Translations under genes and position numbers: made by a program
Part shown: positions 1 to 7,797 of the stretch, piece after piece
How positions within the stretch are numbered: position 1 is the stretch's first letter
Layout: the number at the start of each line of letters is the position of its first letter
The notes under the pieces: model-generated
The model's database searches: none
Told to the model about the DNA's origin: nothing
What the model saw: only the letters and a program-made list of their open reading frames with translations
Origin: Balneolaceae bacterium
Lineage (GTDB): Bacteria > Bacteroidota > Rhodothermia > Balneolales > Balneolaceae
Direction: 5' to 3'
DNA: 12,828 bases
Assembly: GCA_003555185.1 (NCBI GenBank)
Contig: PWFZ01000281.1
Location: 1 to 12,828 of the forward strand

Positions 1-5
1 ATGTT

Positions 6-22
6 GCGAAGGCATGCTTCGC
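6..22. repeat. GCGAAG palindrome, copy 1
   Basis: Arms GCGAAG and CTTCGC enclose a 5-nt centre. The same arms, with matching flanks (TTG before, CC after), recur at 121-136. Two copies 115 bp apart suggest a small dispersed element or a paired binding site. No function can be assigned from one window. Confidence 0.5.
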
Positions 23-36
23 CCTCCACACAGTAA

Positions 37-255
37 TTAGCCCCGCAAGGATATATTTCTTCGGGTTTTTTTATGCCTTTGTGTTTTGATCATCATGGAA
101 TAAATCTGAACGTTGATATTGCGAAGTATACTTCGCCCAGGATATTCCTGCTGCACAAATTCATGAATTGCCTTACAGTCTGTCTCCCCATTTATTTGTA
201 GATATTGCCAACCACGAAGATTATAAAAGTCGGTTTTGTATCTATGACAAACCAA
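37..255 (-). CDS. Doubtful small ORF or gene remnant
   Basis: A 72-codon frame opens at a TTG, and the open frame extends upstream to about base 304 without an ATG. The middle part (GWQYLQINGETD, then a run containing HEFVQQEYPG) looks protein-like, while the C-terminal third is Lys/Arg-rich and overlaps both a terminator-like hairpin and a perfect palindrome. I do not recognise a family. The absence of a good start and the overlap with repeats favour a remnant or chance frame. Bases 1-349 otherwise hold no gene; the part nearest 350 presumably contains the promoter of the hydrolase operon. Confidence 0.2.
   Translation of the reverse strand: MVCHRYKTDFYNLRGWQYLQINGETDCKAIHEFVQQEYPGRSILRNINVQIYSMMIKTQRHKKTRRNISLRG
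42..72 (+). terminator. Rho-independent terminator-like hairpin
   Basis: CCCG, a bulged C and AAGGA pair with TTCTT and CGGG (one G-T pair) around a TATA loop, followed directly by seven T residues. In this orientation it would end a plus-strand transcript entering from left of the window. No coding region for such a transcript is visible in the first 40 bases, so the upstream gene must lie outside. Confidence 0.5.
121..136. repeat. GCGAAG palindrome, copy 2 (perfect 16-bp)
   Basis: This is a perfect 16-bp palindrome, GCGAAGTATACTTCGC. It shares arms and flanking bases with the copy at 6-22 but has a different centre. It lies inside a weak minus-strand reading frame (37-255), so it may be part of a decayed repeat rather than a regulatory site. 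Confidence 0.55.
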
Positions 256-349
256 AGCATTCGTTCTTACGTAATCATGTATATAAACACAAGTGCCAAA
301 AAATAACTAGATTAAGATAATACGAGCCTTAATTTTGAGAGTATGTATT

Positions 350-1150
350 ATGCCTATAGATGTTGTAACTAAACATAATATTAACCGATTTGGTGAGGGA
401 ACTCAGCCGCTAATTTTTGCACATGGCTACGGTTGTGATCAGATGATGTGGCGGTTTACGGCACCGGCGTTCGAGAAAGATTATGAGGTTATTCTTTTCG
501 ATCACATTGGATCCGGTAAATCCGACCTGAGTTACTATGATTTTGATAAGTATGACTCTTTGCAGGGATATGCCGATGATATTATTGAAATATGTGAGAA
601 ACTTGAACTGAAAGATGTGATTTTTGTAGGTCATTCAGTGAGTGGCATTATCGGAATGCTTGCAGCGAAAGACCGTCCGGATATTTTTAAAAATTTAATA
701 CTGTTATGCCCCTCTCCACGATATACACAAAATGAAGACTATGACGGATTTTCTCAGCAGGATTTAGAGGGAATGATTGAATTATTGGAAAGTAACTACC
801 TTGGGTGGTCGAGTAGTTTTGCACCTGTATTTTCAGGAAATGATTCCAAAACAACGAAAGAACTTTTAAATAGTTTTTGCAGAATGAAACCGGAAATTGC
901 AAAACATTTTGCCAAAGTTACGTTCAATAGCGATAATAGAGAAGATATGTCTAAGGTTACCACTCCAAGCCTTATCGTTCAGTGTAACCCTGATGTAATC
1001 GCACCTAAAGAGGTTGGTGAGTACGTACACGAAGAAATGCAAAATAGTTGTATTACAGTTTTTGATGAACCGGGGCATTGCCCTCACCTTACAGCCCCTA
1101 AACGAACAATCGAAGCTATTAAATCATATTTAAGCACAAAAAATAAGTGA
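350..1150 (+). CDS. rsbQ: RsbQ-like alpha/beta hydrolase, sensor-module partner
   Basis: This is a 266-residue alpha/beta-fold hydrolase closely resembling Bacillus subtilis RsbQ in length and motifs: FAHGYGCDQ near the N-terminus (oxyanion region), the nucleophile elbow GHSVSG with Ser96, then Asp215 (NPDVIAP) and His243 (GHCPH) completing the triad. There is no signal peptide, so it is cytosolic. RsbQ is required for RsbP, a PAS-domain phosphatase, to respond to energy stress, and is thought to act on or supply a small hydrophobic molecule. Plant KAI2 and D14 receptors belong to the same family. Here the stop codon overlaps the start of a PAS-histidine kinase (GTGA), implying translational coupling. 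The frame could start at TTG 335, but ATG 350 fits the RsbQ N-terminus and places Ser96 exactly as in RsbQ. The natural ligand is unknown. Confidence 0.93.
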   Translation: MPIDVVTKHNINRFGEGTQPLIFAHGYGCDQMMWRFTAPAFEKDYEVILFDHIGSGKSDLSYYDFDKYDSLQGYADDIIEICEKLELKDVIFVGHSVSGIIGMLAAKDRPDIFKNLILLCPSPRYTQNEDYDGFSQQDLEGMIELLESNYLGWSSSFAPVFSGNDSKTTKELLNSFCRMKPEIAKHFAKVTFNSDNREDMSKVTTPSLIVQCNPDVIAPKEVGEYVHEEMQNSCITVFDEPGHCPHLTAPKRTIEAIKSYLSTKNK

Positions 1151-2259
1151 ACAACCGTGAACATTTAGAAAGCGCACAGGAACTGTATCAAAATGCACCC
1201 TGCGGATTTTTAATTATGCGATTGGATGGATGCATTTTAGATGTGAATAAAACTCTGCTCACCTGGCTTGGTTTTAAACGGAATGATGTGGTAGGGGAGA
1301 AAACATTTCAGGATTTGCTGGTGAAAGGAGGGGAGATATACTTTGAAACTTATTTCATCCCACTTTTGCAATTACAGGGCGAAGTGACTGAAATAAATAT
1401 GGAGTTAAAGGGAAAGGGAGATATTCAGATGCCCGTATTGATTAATGCAAATAAAGCAGATAAAAAATCGGGTAATCGTTCTGTTTTTAGAATGTCGTTA
1501 TTGGATATTTCGCATCGTAAACTTTACGAAAAAGAGATTATAAAAGAGCGTAAAAAAGCTGAAGATGCTATGGTCAGGCTTTCTGAAATAAACGTAGAAC
1601 TTGAACGATTTGTACACAGGGCTTCTCATGATTTACAAGCTCCATTAAAAACAATTTCAACCATTATATCTCTTATTAAAGCTAAAAATCTTATAGAGCC
1701 GGACTCAAAAGTGGACGAGTTATTTTCTGTCATCAAAAGAAATACAAAGCAAATGATGTTGATGGTAGAGGATCTATTTGAATATTCTAAAATTGATGTG
1801 GGAAGTGTTGAATTAGAACCCATTTCATTGGAAGAAGTTTGCAGAGAATCCATCAATATTATAATTAACAGGTTTGAAAATGATCACATTACTTTTAATA
1901 TATCAGACTTACCCATAGTGATGGGAGTGAGAATTCAGCTTCTGAATTTATTTCTGAACCTATTTTCAAATGCGATCAAATATCGCTCGGATGCCGATCC
2001 GGTTATAACAATTACATCAAAAAAAGAGAATGGATCCCACAAAATTTTTATTAAGGATAATGGAATAGGATTTGAGGAAAAATACAAGGACAAAGTATTT
2101 GAATTTATGGAACGGTTACATGGTAAAGACACTATTGAGGGGACAGGGATTGGTCTTTCAACATGTAAACGAATTGTAGAAAATCATGGTGGACAAATTG
2201 GTGTCGAGTCAAACCCGGGGAGAGGCAGTACGTTTTATTTTAGCCTAACTGGAGTGTGA
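1147..2259 (+). CDS. Cytosolic PAS-domain sensor histidine kinase coupled to the RsbQ-like hydrolase
   Basis: The protein has 370 residues starting at GTG, overlapping the hydrolase stop by 4 nt. Domain order: PAS (about 12-125, with NAPCGFL and DVNKTLLTWLGF), a charged coiled coil (125-155), HisKA dimerisation domain with phospho-acceptor His161 in SHDLQAPL, and HATPase_c (about 255-368) with N-box Asn275 (FSNAIKY), G1 box DNGIGF (294-299) and G2 box GTGIGLS. No transmembrane segment is present, so the stimulus is intracellular. The PAS sequence resembles, from memory, PAS domains found next to RsbQ-type hydrolases, where a phosphatase, GGDEF or kinase forms the output. I infer that the hydrolase feeds a signal to this PAS, which controls autophosphorylation. 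The convergent receiver gene is a likely but unproven partner. Confidence 0.92.
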   Translation: MNNREHLESAQELYQNAPCGFLIMRLDGCILDVNKTLLTWLGFKRNDVVGEKTFQDLLVKGGEIYFETYFIPLLQLQGEVTEINMELKGKGDIQMPVLINANKADKKSGNRSVFRMSLLDISHRKLYEKEIIKERKKAEDAMVRLSEINVELERFVHRASHDLQAPLKTISTIISLIKAKNLIEPDSKVDELFSVIKRNTKQMMLMVEDLFEYSKIDVGSVELEPISLEEVCRESINIIINRFENDHITFNISDLPIVMGVRIQLLNLFLNLFSNAIKYRSDADPVITITSKKENGSHKIFIKDNGIGFEEKYKDKVFEFMERLHGKDTIEGTGIGLSTCKRIVENHGGQIGVESNPGRGSTFYFSLTGV

Positions 2260-2263
2260 TATC

Positions 2264-2632
2264 TTATGCACAGTGTTTTGCCAGCAACTCGGTTAACATT
2301 TGTTTCGTAACCGGCTTTATCAAATATTCCTGAAAGTTAGTCTCCTTGGCTTTTTTTCTATAAAAATCATTCGAGTTACCTGTGACATATATTATGGGAA
2401 TATCAGATGTCTCCTGAATAATTTTTGCGGCTTCAACTCCGTCCATTTCGCCTTTAAGCGTTATATCCATTATTATCAGATCCGGTTTAGTTTCTGCAGC
2501 CACTTCAATAGCCTTTTCTCCGGATATAGCAATCCCTAATACATTGTAATTCAGACTCTCTAATAAAATTTTTAAAGTATAGGATTGTAAGTAGTCATCT
2601 TCGACAACCAAAATTTTGTATTTTTGATCCAT
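2264..2632 (-). CDS. Stand-alone response regulator receiver protein (CheY-like)
   Basis: The 122-residue protein is a single receiver domain. The acidic pocket is Glu11-Asp12-Asp13, the phospho-acceptor is Asp56 (LIIMDITL), the switch Thr84 is in YVTGNS, and Lys106 is in YLIKP. There is no output domain, so it probably acts by protein-protein contact or as a phosphorelay intermediate. I chose the ATG giving MDQKYKILVVEDD because that is where the fold begins. The frame stays open to an ATG at 2731, but the extra 33 residues do not resemble a receiver. It ends 4 nt from the histidine kinase on the other strand. The kinase is the obvious candidate donor, although convergent rather than co-operonic layout makes the pairing inference. 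Confidence 0.9.
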   Translation of the reverse strand: MDQKYKILVVEDDYLQSYTLKILLESLNYNVLGIAISGEKAIEVAAETKPDLIIMDITLKGEMDGVEAAKIIQETSDIPIIYVTGNSNDFYRKKAKETNFQEYLIKPVTKQMLTELLAKHCA

Positions 2633-2895
2633 TACATTTTTGCCAAATTTAATAAATAGAAAAAAACCTTTCTCTTTTAAAATATTGCTGATTCTGCCAT
2701 ACAGCTTAACCGTACTGTTAAATGTGATCAATAATCAGAAATTGATCTTATCTGACCATTACAGAAATCAATATAAATGTTACATAAATCACACTTTTTG
2801 ACGTGTACTCGAATCTATTTTTAATGTTTCCGTAAAAGTTTTAGTGAGGACACTCGTTGCCAAGAGGTAATCATAACAAAAAACTCAATTGAATT

Positions 2896-3288
2896 ATGGC
2901 TGAACAAAAGGAGAAATTCAGAACGCATTTGTCGGAGGATGAGCTGGAGCATTTTAAACAAAAACTGGAAGAGGAGAGAAGTAAGGTGCAAAGTGAAATT
3001 GAAAACCTGAAATCTTCAGCTGATTCAATTGATGAGGATGCTGATGATCGGCAGTCGGGGGCACACCATCATTTTGCGGATGTCTCTTCTGAAAACCAGA
3101 TGAAGAAAACGACTTATACATTACTCGAGAAACAGCGTGAAAAGCAGAAGTTGATCGATGCTGCACTTGAGCGGATCGAAGTGGGAACGTATGGCATATG
3201 TGCGGTAACGGGAAAGCCAATCCAAAAAGAACGACTTGAAATGATGCCTTATGCTATGAATTCAGTAGAGGCTATGGAGGGAGAATAG
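2896..3288 (+). CDS. DksA/TraR-family RNA polymerase-binding protein with degenerate zinc finger
   Basis: The 130-residue protein has an N-terminal charged helical hairpin (about 12-95, rich in Glu and Lys) and the family C-terminal motif VGTYGICAVTGKPIQKERL. DksA proteins insert their coiled coil into the RNA polymerase secondary channel and assist the stringent response. The usual four-cysteine zinc site keeps only Cys102. The other positions are Thr105, Ser123 and Ala126, so zinc binding as in E. coli DksA is not possible. Cys-poor versions of this finger are, to my recollection, common in Bacteroidota-type proteins of this family. The start ATG has no Shine-Dalgarno. The 263-bp gap between it and the receiver gene must contain both divergent promoters, but I cannot place them. 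A hairpin terminator follows the stop. Confidence 0.88.
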   Translation: MAEQKEKFRTHLSEDELEHFKQKLEEERSKVQSEIENLKSSADSIDEDADDRQSGAHHHFADVSSENQMKKTTYTLLEKQREKQKLIDAALERIEVGTYGICAVTGKPIQKERLEMMPYAMNSVEAMEGE

Positions 3289-3295
3289 AATTAAT

Positions 3296-3321
3296 TAAGG
3301 GCCATTTTAGAATGGCCCTTA
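3296..3321. terminator. Shared bidirectional hairpin terminator
   Basis: An 11-bp perfect stem (TAAGGGCCATT with AATGGCCCTTA) closes on a TTAG loop in the gap between the DksA-like gene (plus) and the S10 peptidase (minus). Neither side has a long T tract: ATGTTTATAA follows on plus and a TTAATTAATTC run on minus. It is therefore a moderate terminator serving both convergent genes. Confidence 0.7.
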
Positions 3322-3361
3322 TGTTTATAAAGTAATAATGATATTGCACTATTTTTCGATA

Positions 3362-4879
3362 TTAATATCGTGCAGGTACTCCATCTTCAGGAAGCGAATC
3401 AAGAATAAATTCCCGTATATGTTCATTCGAGGTTTCCAGATCTTCCTGACGCAGATACATCATGTGCCCTGAGCGGTAACCTTCAAATCGAAGGCGGTCT
3501 TTCAGCTTGCCGCTTCGGTCCATATTCCACATCAGGTATTTGGCAGAGAAGTAATCGGTGGCACCATCATAATAACCGGACTGAATTAATGTATGGAGGT
3601 AGGGGTTTTGTGCCATTGCCCCACGCAGATCATCTGCCGTTGTATCCCCGCTGTTATCCCACGGACGTACAGGGCCAAATATGTTGTATTTAAGATCTGT
3701 TTTATAGTCCAGGTGCTCTCTTAAATAATGGTTGATAGCCGGTGTAAAGGAGTGGTTCCATGATGTAAGAGCGGGGTCATGATCATATCTATCCCCGGCA
3801 TTGGAACGGTCTATTCCCTGATATCGGGAGTCGAGACGGCCCACTGTTTTCCCTTCATCGCGGAGTAATTCTTTCCAGAAAAAAGAGCTGGGTAAAGTCA
3901 TATTGTGATTTAGTATATGTTGCTTATCAATACCCGAAAAGTAGGCTACTTTTTCCGCTATTTCGATTTTGGTTTCATCATCAAGAAAACCGCCTTTTGC
4001 TACCGCCGGCAGATATTCGTTAATGGTAAACTCTTCGACAACCGGAAGGATATCATATAAGTCCTGAGACTGAAGGTCGTCACTCAAGGCTTCGTGGTAC
4101 CAGGCCGTTGCTGCATAATAGGGGAGTTTCAGGATTTCCGAACGTGGATTCATTGCCGGGGGTTCAAGACCCATTCCGGTAGGAGAGACAAGAATTACTC
4201 CATTAAAATACATCCAGTGTGCGTTTTGTAGCTGACGAGCCAATCCGCCTACACGGGTAGTGCCGTAGCTCTCTCCTTTCAAATACTTTGGAGATGTCCA
4301 GCGATCATTTCTTGATACAAAATTGTCGATCCATTCTGCCAGATAACGAATATCAGCATTCACACCGAAAAATGTATCCCGGTCTGCATCTTCATCCAAT
4401 ATGCGGGAAAATCCTGTGTTCACCGGATCTATGTACACAATATCGGCGACATCAAGTATAGAGTGGTTATTTTCGATGACTCCGTAAGGCTGAACGGGAT
4501 ATCCCTCATCATCAATGGCTAAAAATCGCGGGCCGGTATACCCAATGTGCATCCATACGGAAGCAGAACCAGGGCCGCCATTAAACGAAAAGACAAGTGG
4601 TCGCCTTGCAGTATCATCTACATCTGTGCGCTCATAGTACACGTAAAAGAGGGATGCTATTGCTTCACCGTCATCATCCCAAACCGGTTGTGTACCGGCT
4701 GTAGCAGAATACGATATCCGTTCCCCTTTAATGGTTACCTGATCCTGAGTTGTTACAGAGCTGTCCGGGTCAATTTTTCGTTCTTGAGCCGAAGCCTCTG
4801 CAGGAATTAGAGACAGAGCTAAAAACGATAATGAAATTATAGAAAGTATATAATTGAAAAATGGTTTCGTTAGAGTCAT
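3362..4879 (-). CDS. Secreted S10-family serine carboxypeptidase-like peptidase
   Basis: The 505-residue protein begins with a signal peptide (Lys5, hydrophobic 8-26, likely cleavage after Ala31 in EASA-QE), so it is exported to the periplasm or outside. The mature part carries the S10 hallmarks: FNGGPGSAS (99-107, oxyanion/substrate region), nucleophile Ser204 in GESYGT, Asp438 in SGYYDGATDY, and His462 in GHMMYL. Length and order match bacterial S10 peptidases, which remove C-terminal residues from peptides, often at acidic pH. A role in peptide scavenging is inference. A candidate promoter lies about 45 bp upstream, and the gene stands alone on its strand with the shared hairpin at its 3' end. 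Just upstream is the orphan rlmL tail, so before the insertion this gene probably lay directly downstream of rlmL. Confidence 0.93.
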   Translation of the reverse strand: MTLTKPFFNYILSIISLSFLALSLIPAEASAQERKIDPDSSVTTQDQVTIKGERISYSATAGTQPVWDDDGEAIASLFYVYYERTDVDDTARRPLVFSFNGGPGSASVWMHIGYTGPRFLAIDDEGYPVQPYGVIENNHSILDVADIVYIDPVNTGFSRILDEDADRDTFFGVNADIRYLAEWIDNFVSRNDRWTSPKYLKGESYGTTRVGGLARQLQNAHWMYFNGVILVSPTGMGLEPPAMNPRSEILKLPYYAATAWYHEALSDDLQSQDLYDILPVVEEFTINEYLPAVAKGGFLDDETKIEIAEKVAYFSGIDKQHILNHNMTLPSSFFWKELLRDEGKTVGRLDSRYQGIDRSNAGDRYDHDPALTSWNHSFTPAINHYLREHLDYKTDLKYNIFGPVRPWDNSGDTTADDLRGAMAQNPYLHTLIQSGYYDGATDYFSAKYLMWNMDRSGKLKDRLRFEGYRSGHMMYLRQEDLETSNEHIREFILDSLPEDGVPARY

Positions 4880-4922
4880 GTAAAGATGTGTGTGAGTAAA
4901 ATTTATAGAGCTTGGTTAATAG

Positions 4923-4951
4923 AATATAGTCCGACAAAAAAGAATGGACAA
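4923..4951 (-). promoter_or_regulatory. Candidate sigma70-type promoter for the S10 peptidase
   Basis: On the minus strand TTGTCC and TATATT are separated by exactly 17 bp, giving a 5' leader of roughly 35-40 nt before the peptidase ATG. The match is fair (4/6 and 5/6 to the E. coli consensus). Bacteroidota-type sigma factors prefer other elements and this lineage's preference is not known to me, so the call is tentative. Confidence 0.35.
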
Positions 4952-5015
4952 GTTGAAAGCTGTAAAAGTCTGTTTACGTTCTATAGCAATAATCTGAACA
5001 ATTGGTATTTAACCA

Positions 5016-5075
5016 CTAAGGTTTACTACAGCTATACATTTCGTACTCCAATAGTCTGCACTTGAGTGTGGCGTT
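5016..5075 (-). pseudogene. Orphan 3'-end fragment of the RlmL-like methyltransferase gene
   Basis: Read on the minus strand, these 60 bp encode NATLKCRLLEYEMYSCSKP and a TAG stop. The intact methyltransferase ends NATLECRLLEYEMYSGSKP with a TAA stop at 8441-8500. The two DNA copies differ at 7 of 60 positions: three differences are synonymous, one only swaps the stop codon, and three change two residues (Glu to Lys, Gly to Cys). Similarity stops abruptly at both ends, exactly at the stop codon on one side and at Asn367 on the other. The fragment lies 10 bp beyond the kinase stop codon and has no start, so it is not a functional gene. It is best read as the displaced or imported gene end left by insertion of the sigma-kinase cassette. 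Confidence 0.92.
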
Positions 5076-5085
5076 TTAATATAAA

Positions 5086-7740
5086 TTACAATGATGCCAA
5101 CCTGGTTTTGGCCTGACGGGTATGCTCGTGATTCTTCCCGAGAATACTGACCAAAATTTCAGTACTTAAACGGATATATTTTTCTGCATCGGGATTTTCA
5201 TTTTTACGAAGAGCTTCTCCGTAATGCCCCATTGCAATAGCCGTACGCACGTTATAGGTAGTGTATCCTTTTTCTCGAATTTCCAGGGCTTCCGCAAGAT
5301 ATGGTTTAGCTTTACCTGGCTTGTTTACTTCAAGTAAATATTTACCAAATTCCATGAGTGGGTCTGACTGTCCCGGGTGAGTTTCCGGAAATGATTGTTG
5401 GTATATATCTATCGCTGATTTAAATATTGCTTCCGCTTTGTCTTGTTTCCCCCTGGCTGCGAGAATCTTTGCTAAAGTAATTTCTGTTCGTGCTACATAG
5501 GGATGATTGTCTCCGTAAATCTCCAAAAGTATATCCATAGATTTACGGGCATAATCTTCAGCCTTTTCAATATTTCCCTTCAGGTAATTAATTTCTCCCA
5601 GATTACCCTTTGCAAGTCCTACATCAATATTTTTTTCACCCTGTTTATCCAGATGAATATTCATTGCTTTCAGTTGATTTTTCTCAGCCTCATCAAGCTG
5701 AAGATTTTCTCTTAGTAAAATCGAGTAGTTACTTAATGCAACACCGGCAGCAGGGTGGTGGCCCAGTTCTGCGAGATATAAATCAACTGCTTTCTGATAG
5801 TTTGTTAACGCTTCTTCAAAATACCCTCTACGGTGATTCATTGCAGCAAGATCATTATGTCCAACGGCAATATTAGTGGGTTTGTGCTGAAAGTGTTTGT
5901 ATCTGATATTCAAATTTTTAGTGAGGATGGAATCTGCGACTGAAAAGTTGCCATTATTAAACCATTGTAAATTTGCATAATAACTTAATGCAGCCAATGC
6001 TTGTTCATCAATCAGTCCACTTTCTGTTTGTTCGTGTACGTTAATGGCTTGTAACAATAGGGAATCAGCCATTTCAGTATTTCCACGTTCCTGATGAACG
6101 CGCCCCAATTCAAAAAGCGATTCAGCTAACTGATCGAGTGCAGTATCATCCAAATCATTCAACGCGTTAATCGCATTGGTACTTAACGTTTCTGCCTTGT
6201 CAAACTCACCAAGCCTGACATACATTTTGCTGAGCTTTGTATTGATATTGGCTTTAAGCTCCGGTTGATCAATTAAATCTTCATCCATTCTCGAAATGCT
6301 GTAATCAAGAATACTCCCAATGGAAGCATCCAGTCCCAATGCCTCCCCATCTTGATTATATGAGTTGGCACTTTCAAAAATTCCAACCATAAAATCACTT
6401 ATTTGTTGGGCTTTAGCGGCTTCCTGATCTGCTAAATTTCTCTCACGATTTAACTCTAGTGTATAATATGTTACCGTTGTAACGATTGTAATTATTATCA
6501 GAGAAAGCGTAATGATTGCCTGTTTATTTCTTAAGAAGAATTTTCTGTTTCTATAGGCAAACCCGCCTTTATTGGCAATTACAGGAAGATTATTTCGACT
6601 TCTATGAATATCATCAAGTAAACTTGTAAGTGATGAATAGCGGAACTCGGGTTCTTTTCGGATGGCCTTATCAATAATCGCGTCCAAATCATTGGATAGT
6701 TCTTTTAACAATGATTTCTTATTCATGTTAAAGGAAACAATTATATCTTTTTCATCCATATTTTTAATGGATTGCGTCATCAGGGAAGGGGTCTCTTCAA
6801 GGATGGTTTTTTCCACCTCATGGATGCTCTGATCATCAAAATTGAAAGGGGAGGTGTTTGTAAAAAGCAGATACATCAGCATTCCAATAGAATAGATGTC
6901 AGTTTGTAGCTGAGGTGGCTTCTCTAATACCTGTTCAGGGGCAGCATAACGTGGAGTCCATAATCGCTGTCCGGTTCTTGTCATGTACTGATTATTCGGC
7001 AGGTCATCGCTAAGTAATTTAGCAATACCGAAATCGAGTATTTTCACATCCCCTGAATTAGTAACCAGTATGCTTGATGGTTTTATATCCCGGTGTACAA
7101 CCATATTTGAATGGGCATAATGAATTGCCCTCAGTACATTCTCGCAGAGTGATAGGCGCTCAGAAACTTTTAAACTGTTGTTGTTGCAATATTCATCAAT
7201 GGGAGTTCCATTAACATACTCCATTATTAAGTATGGAGATCCGCTTGCAGTGATTCCCCCATCCAAAAGCATGGCAATATTGGGGTGTTTCAGGTTCGCA
7301 AGAATTTCCTGCTCTTGTTGAAATCGATGAAGCAATCTGTCTGTTAATCTTTGCTGATTAATAAACTTAATAGCAACTTTTCGATCAAAACGCCCATCAA
7401 TTCTTTTTGCCTTATATACACTGCCCATACCACCTCTCCCAAGGAGTGATACAATTTCATAAGCACCTACTTTCTCACCTATGATATTTTCTTTCAATGA
7501 AGGACTTTTATCAGCTATTCGCTGTAAATCTTTCATCAATTCAGGGTGCTCCTGACTTGCACTGCCCAGGAAGTTGTTCTCTTCTGACTTGGAAATGGAA
7601 AAGAGAAGTTCACGTACTTCCTGAACCAACTCTTCGTCATTACCATAATTCTGCTCTAAATAAGTAAGCTGATCGGATTCATTTAAGGTTAAAATTGTAT
7701 CCAGTACCAACGAAATTTTCTGCCACTTATCTTTATTCAT
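5086..7740 (-). CDS. Transmembrane Ser/Thr protein kinase with periplasmic TPR domain
   Basis: The 884-residue protein has a helical N-terminal region (1-90), a Hanks-type kinase domain (about 94-380), one membrane helix (about 408-430) and a long C-terminal TPR array (about 440-880). Kinase motifs are GRGGMGSVY (101-109), VAIK Lys125, helix-C Glu143, HRDIKP with catalytic Asp218, DFG Asp236 and APE 267-269. The catalytic loop reads HRDIKPSS, so Ser223 (codon AGC) replaces the near-invariant metal-binding Asn, and activity may be altered. By topology the kinase is cytoplasmic and the TPRs are outside, probably sensing a protein or wall ligand. It lies 57 bp downstream of the ECF sigma gene on the same strand, with no visible terminator between, so the two form an operon and the sigma factor is the likely substrate. 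Confidence 0.93.
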   Translation of the reverse strand: MNKDKWQKISLVLDTILTLNESDQLTYLEQNYGNDEELVQEVRELLFSISKSEENNFLGSASQEHPELMKDLQRIADKSPSLKENIIGEKVGAYEIVSLLGRGGMGSVYKAKRIDGRFDRKVAIKFINQQRLTDRLLHRFQQEQEILANLKHPNIAMLLDGGITASGSPYLIMEYVNGTPIDEYCNNNSLKVSERLSLCENVLRAIHYAHSNMVVHRDIKPSSILVTNSGDVKILDFGIAKLLSDDLPNNQYMTRTGQRLWTPRYAAPEQVLEKPPQLQTDIYSIGMLMYLLFTNTSPFNFDDQSIHEVEKTILEETPSLMTQSIKNMDEKDIIVSFNMNKKSLLKELSNDLDAIIDKAIRKEPEFRYSSLTSLLDDIHRSRNNLPVIANKGGFAYRNRKFFLRNKQAIITLSLIIITIVTTVTYYTLELNRERNLADQEAAKAQQISDFMVGIFESANSYNQDGEALGLDASIGSILDYSISRMDEDLIDQPELKANINTKLSKMYVRLGEFDKAETLSTNAINALNDLDDTALDQLAESLFELGRVHQERGNTEMADSLLLQAINVHEQTESGLIDEQALAALSYYANLQWFNNGNFSVADSILTKNLNIRYKHFQHKPTNIAVGHNDLAAMNHRRGYFEEALTNYQKAVDLYLAELGHHPAAGVALSNYSILLRENLQLDEAEKNQLKAMNIHLDKQGEKNIDVGLAKGNLGEINYLKGNIEKAEDYARKSMDILLEIYGDNHPYVARTEITLAKILAARGKQDKAEAIFKSAIDIYQQSFPETHPGQSDPLMEFGKYLLEVNKPGKAKPYLAEALEIREKGYTTYNVRTAIAMGHYGEALRKNENPDAEKYIRLSTEILVSILGKNHEHTRQAKTRLASL

Positions 7741-7797
7741 AAAATTGTATGATAGTATGTTAGAAGGTTCACCTGTGAAGCGAAATAAAGATGAGGA

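Noticed and set aside
335..349. TTG start five codons before the hydrolase ATG
   Set aside because: ATG at 350 matches the RsbQ N-terminus and places the catalytic serine at residue 96 as in RsbQ.
2633..2731. 33-residue N-terminal extension of the receiver protein
   Set aside because: Receiver domains begin close to the KILVVEDD strand. The extension is Phe/Lys-rich, shows no family similarity, and is better read as leader DNA.
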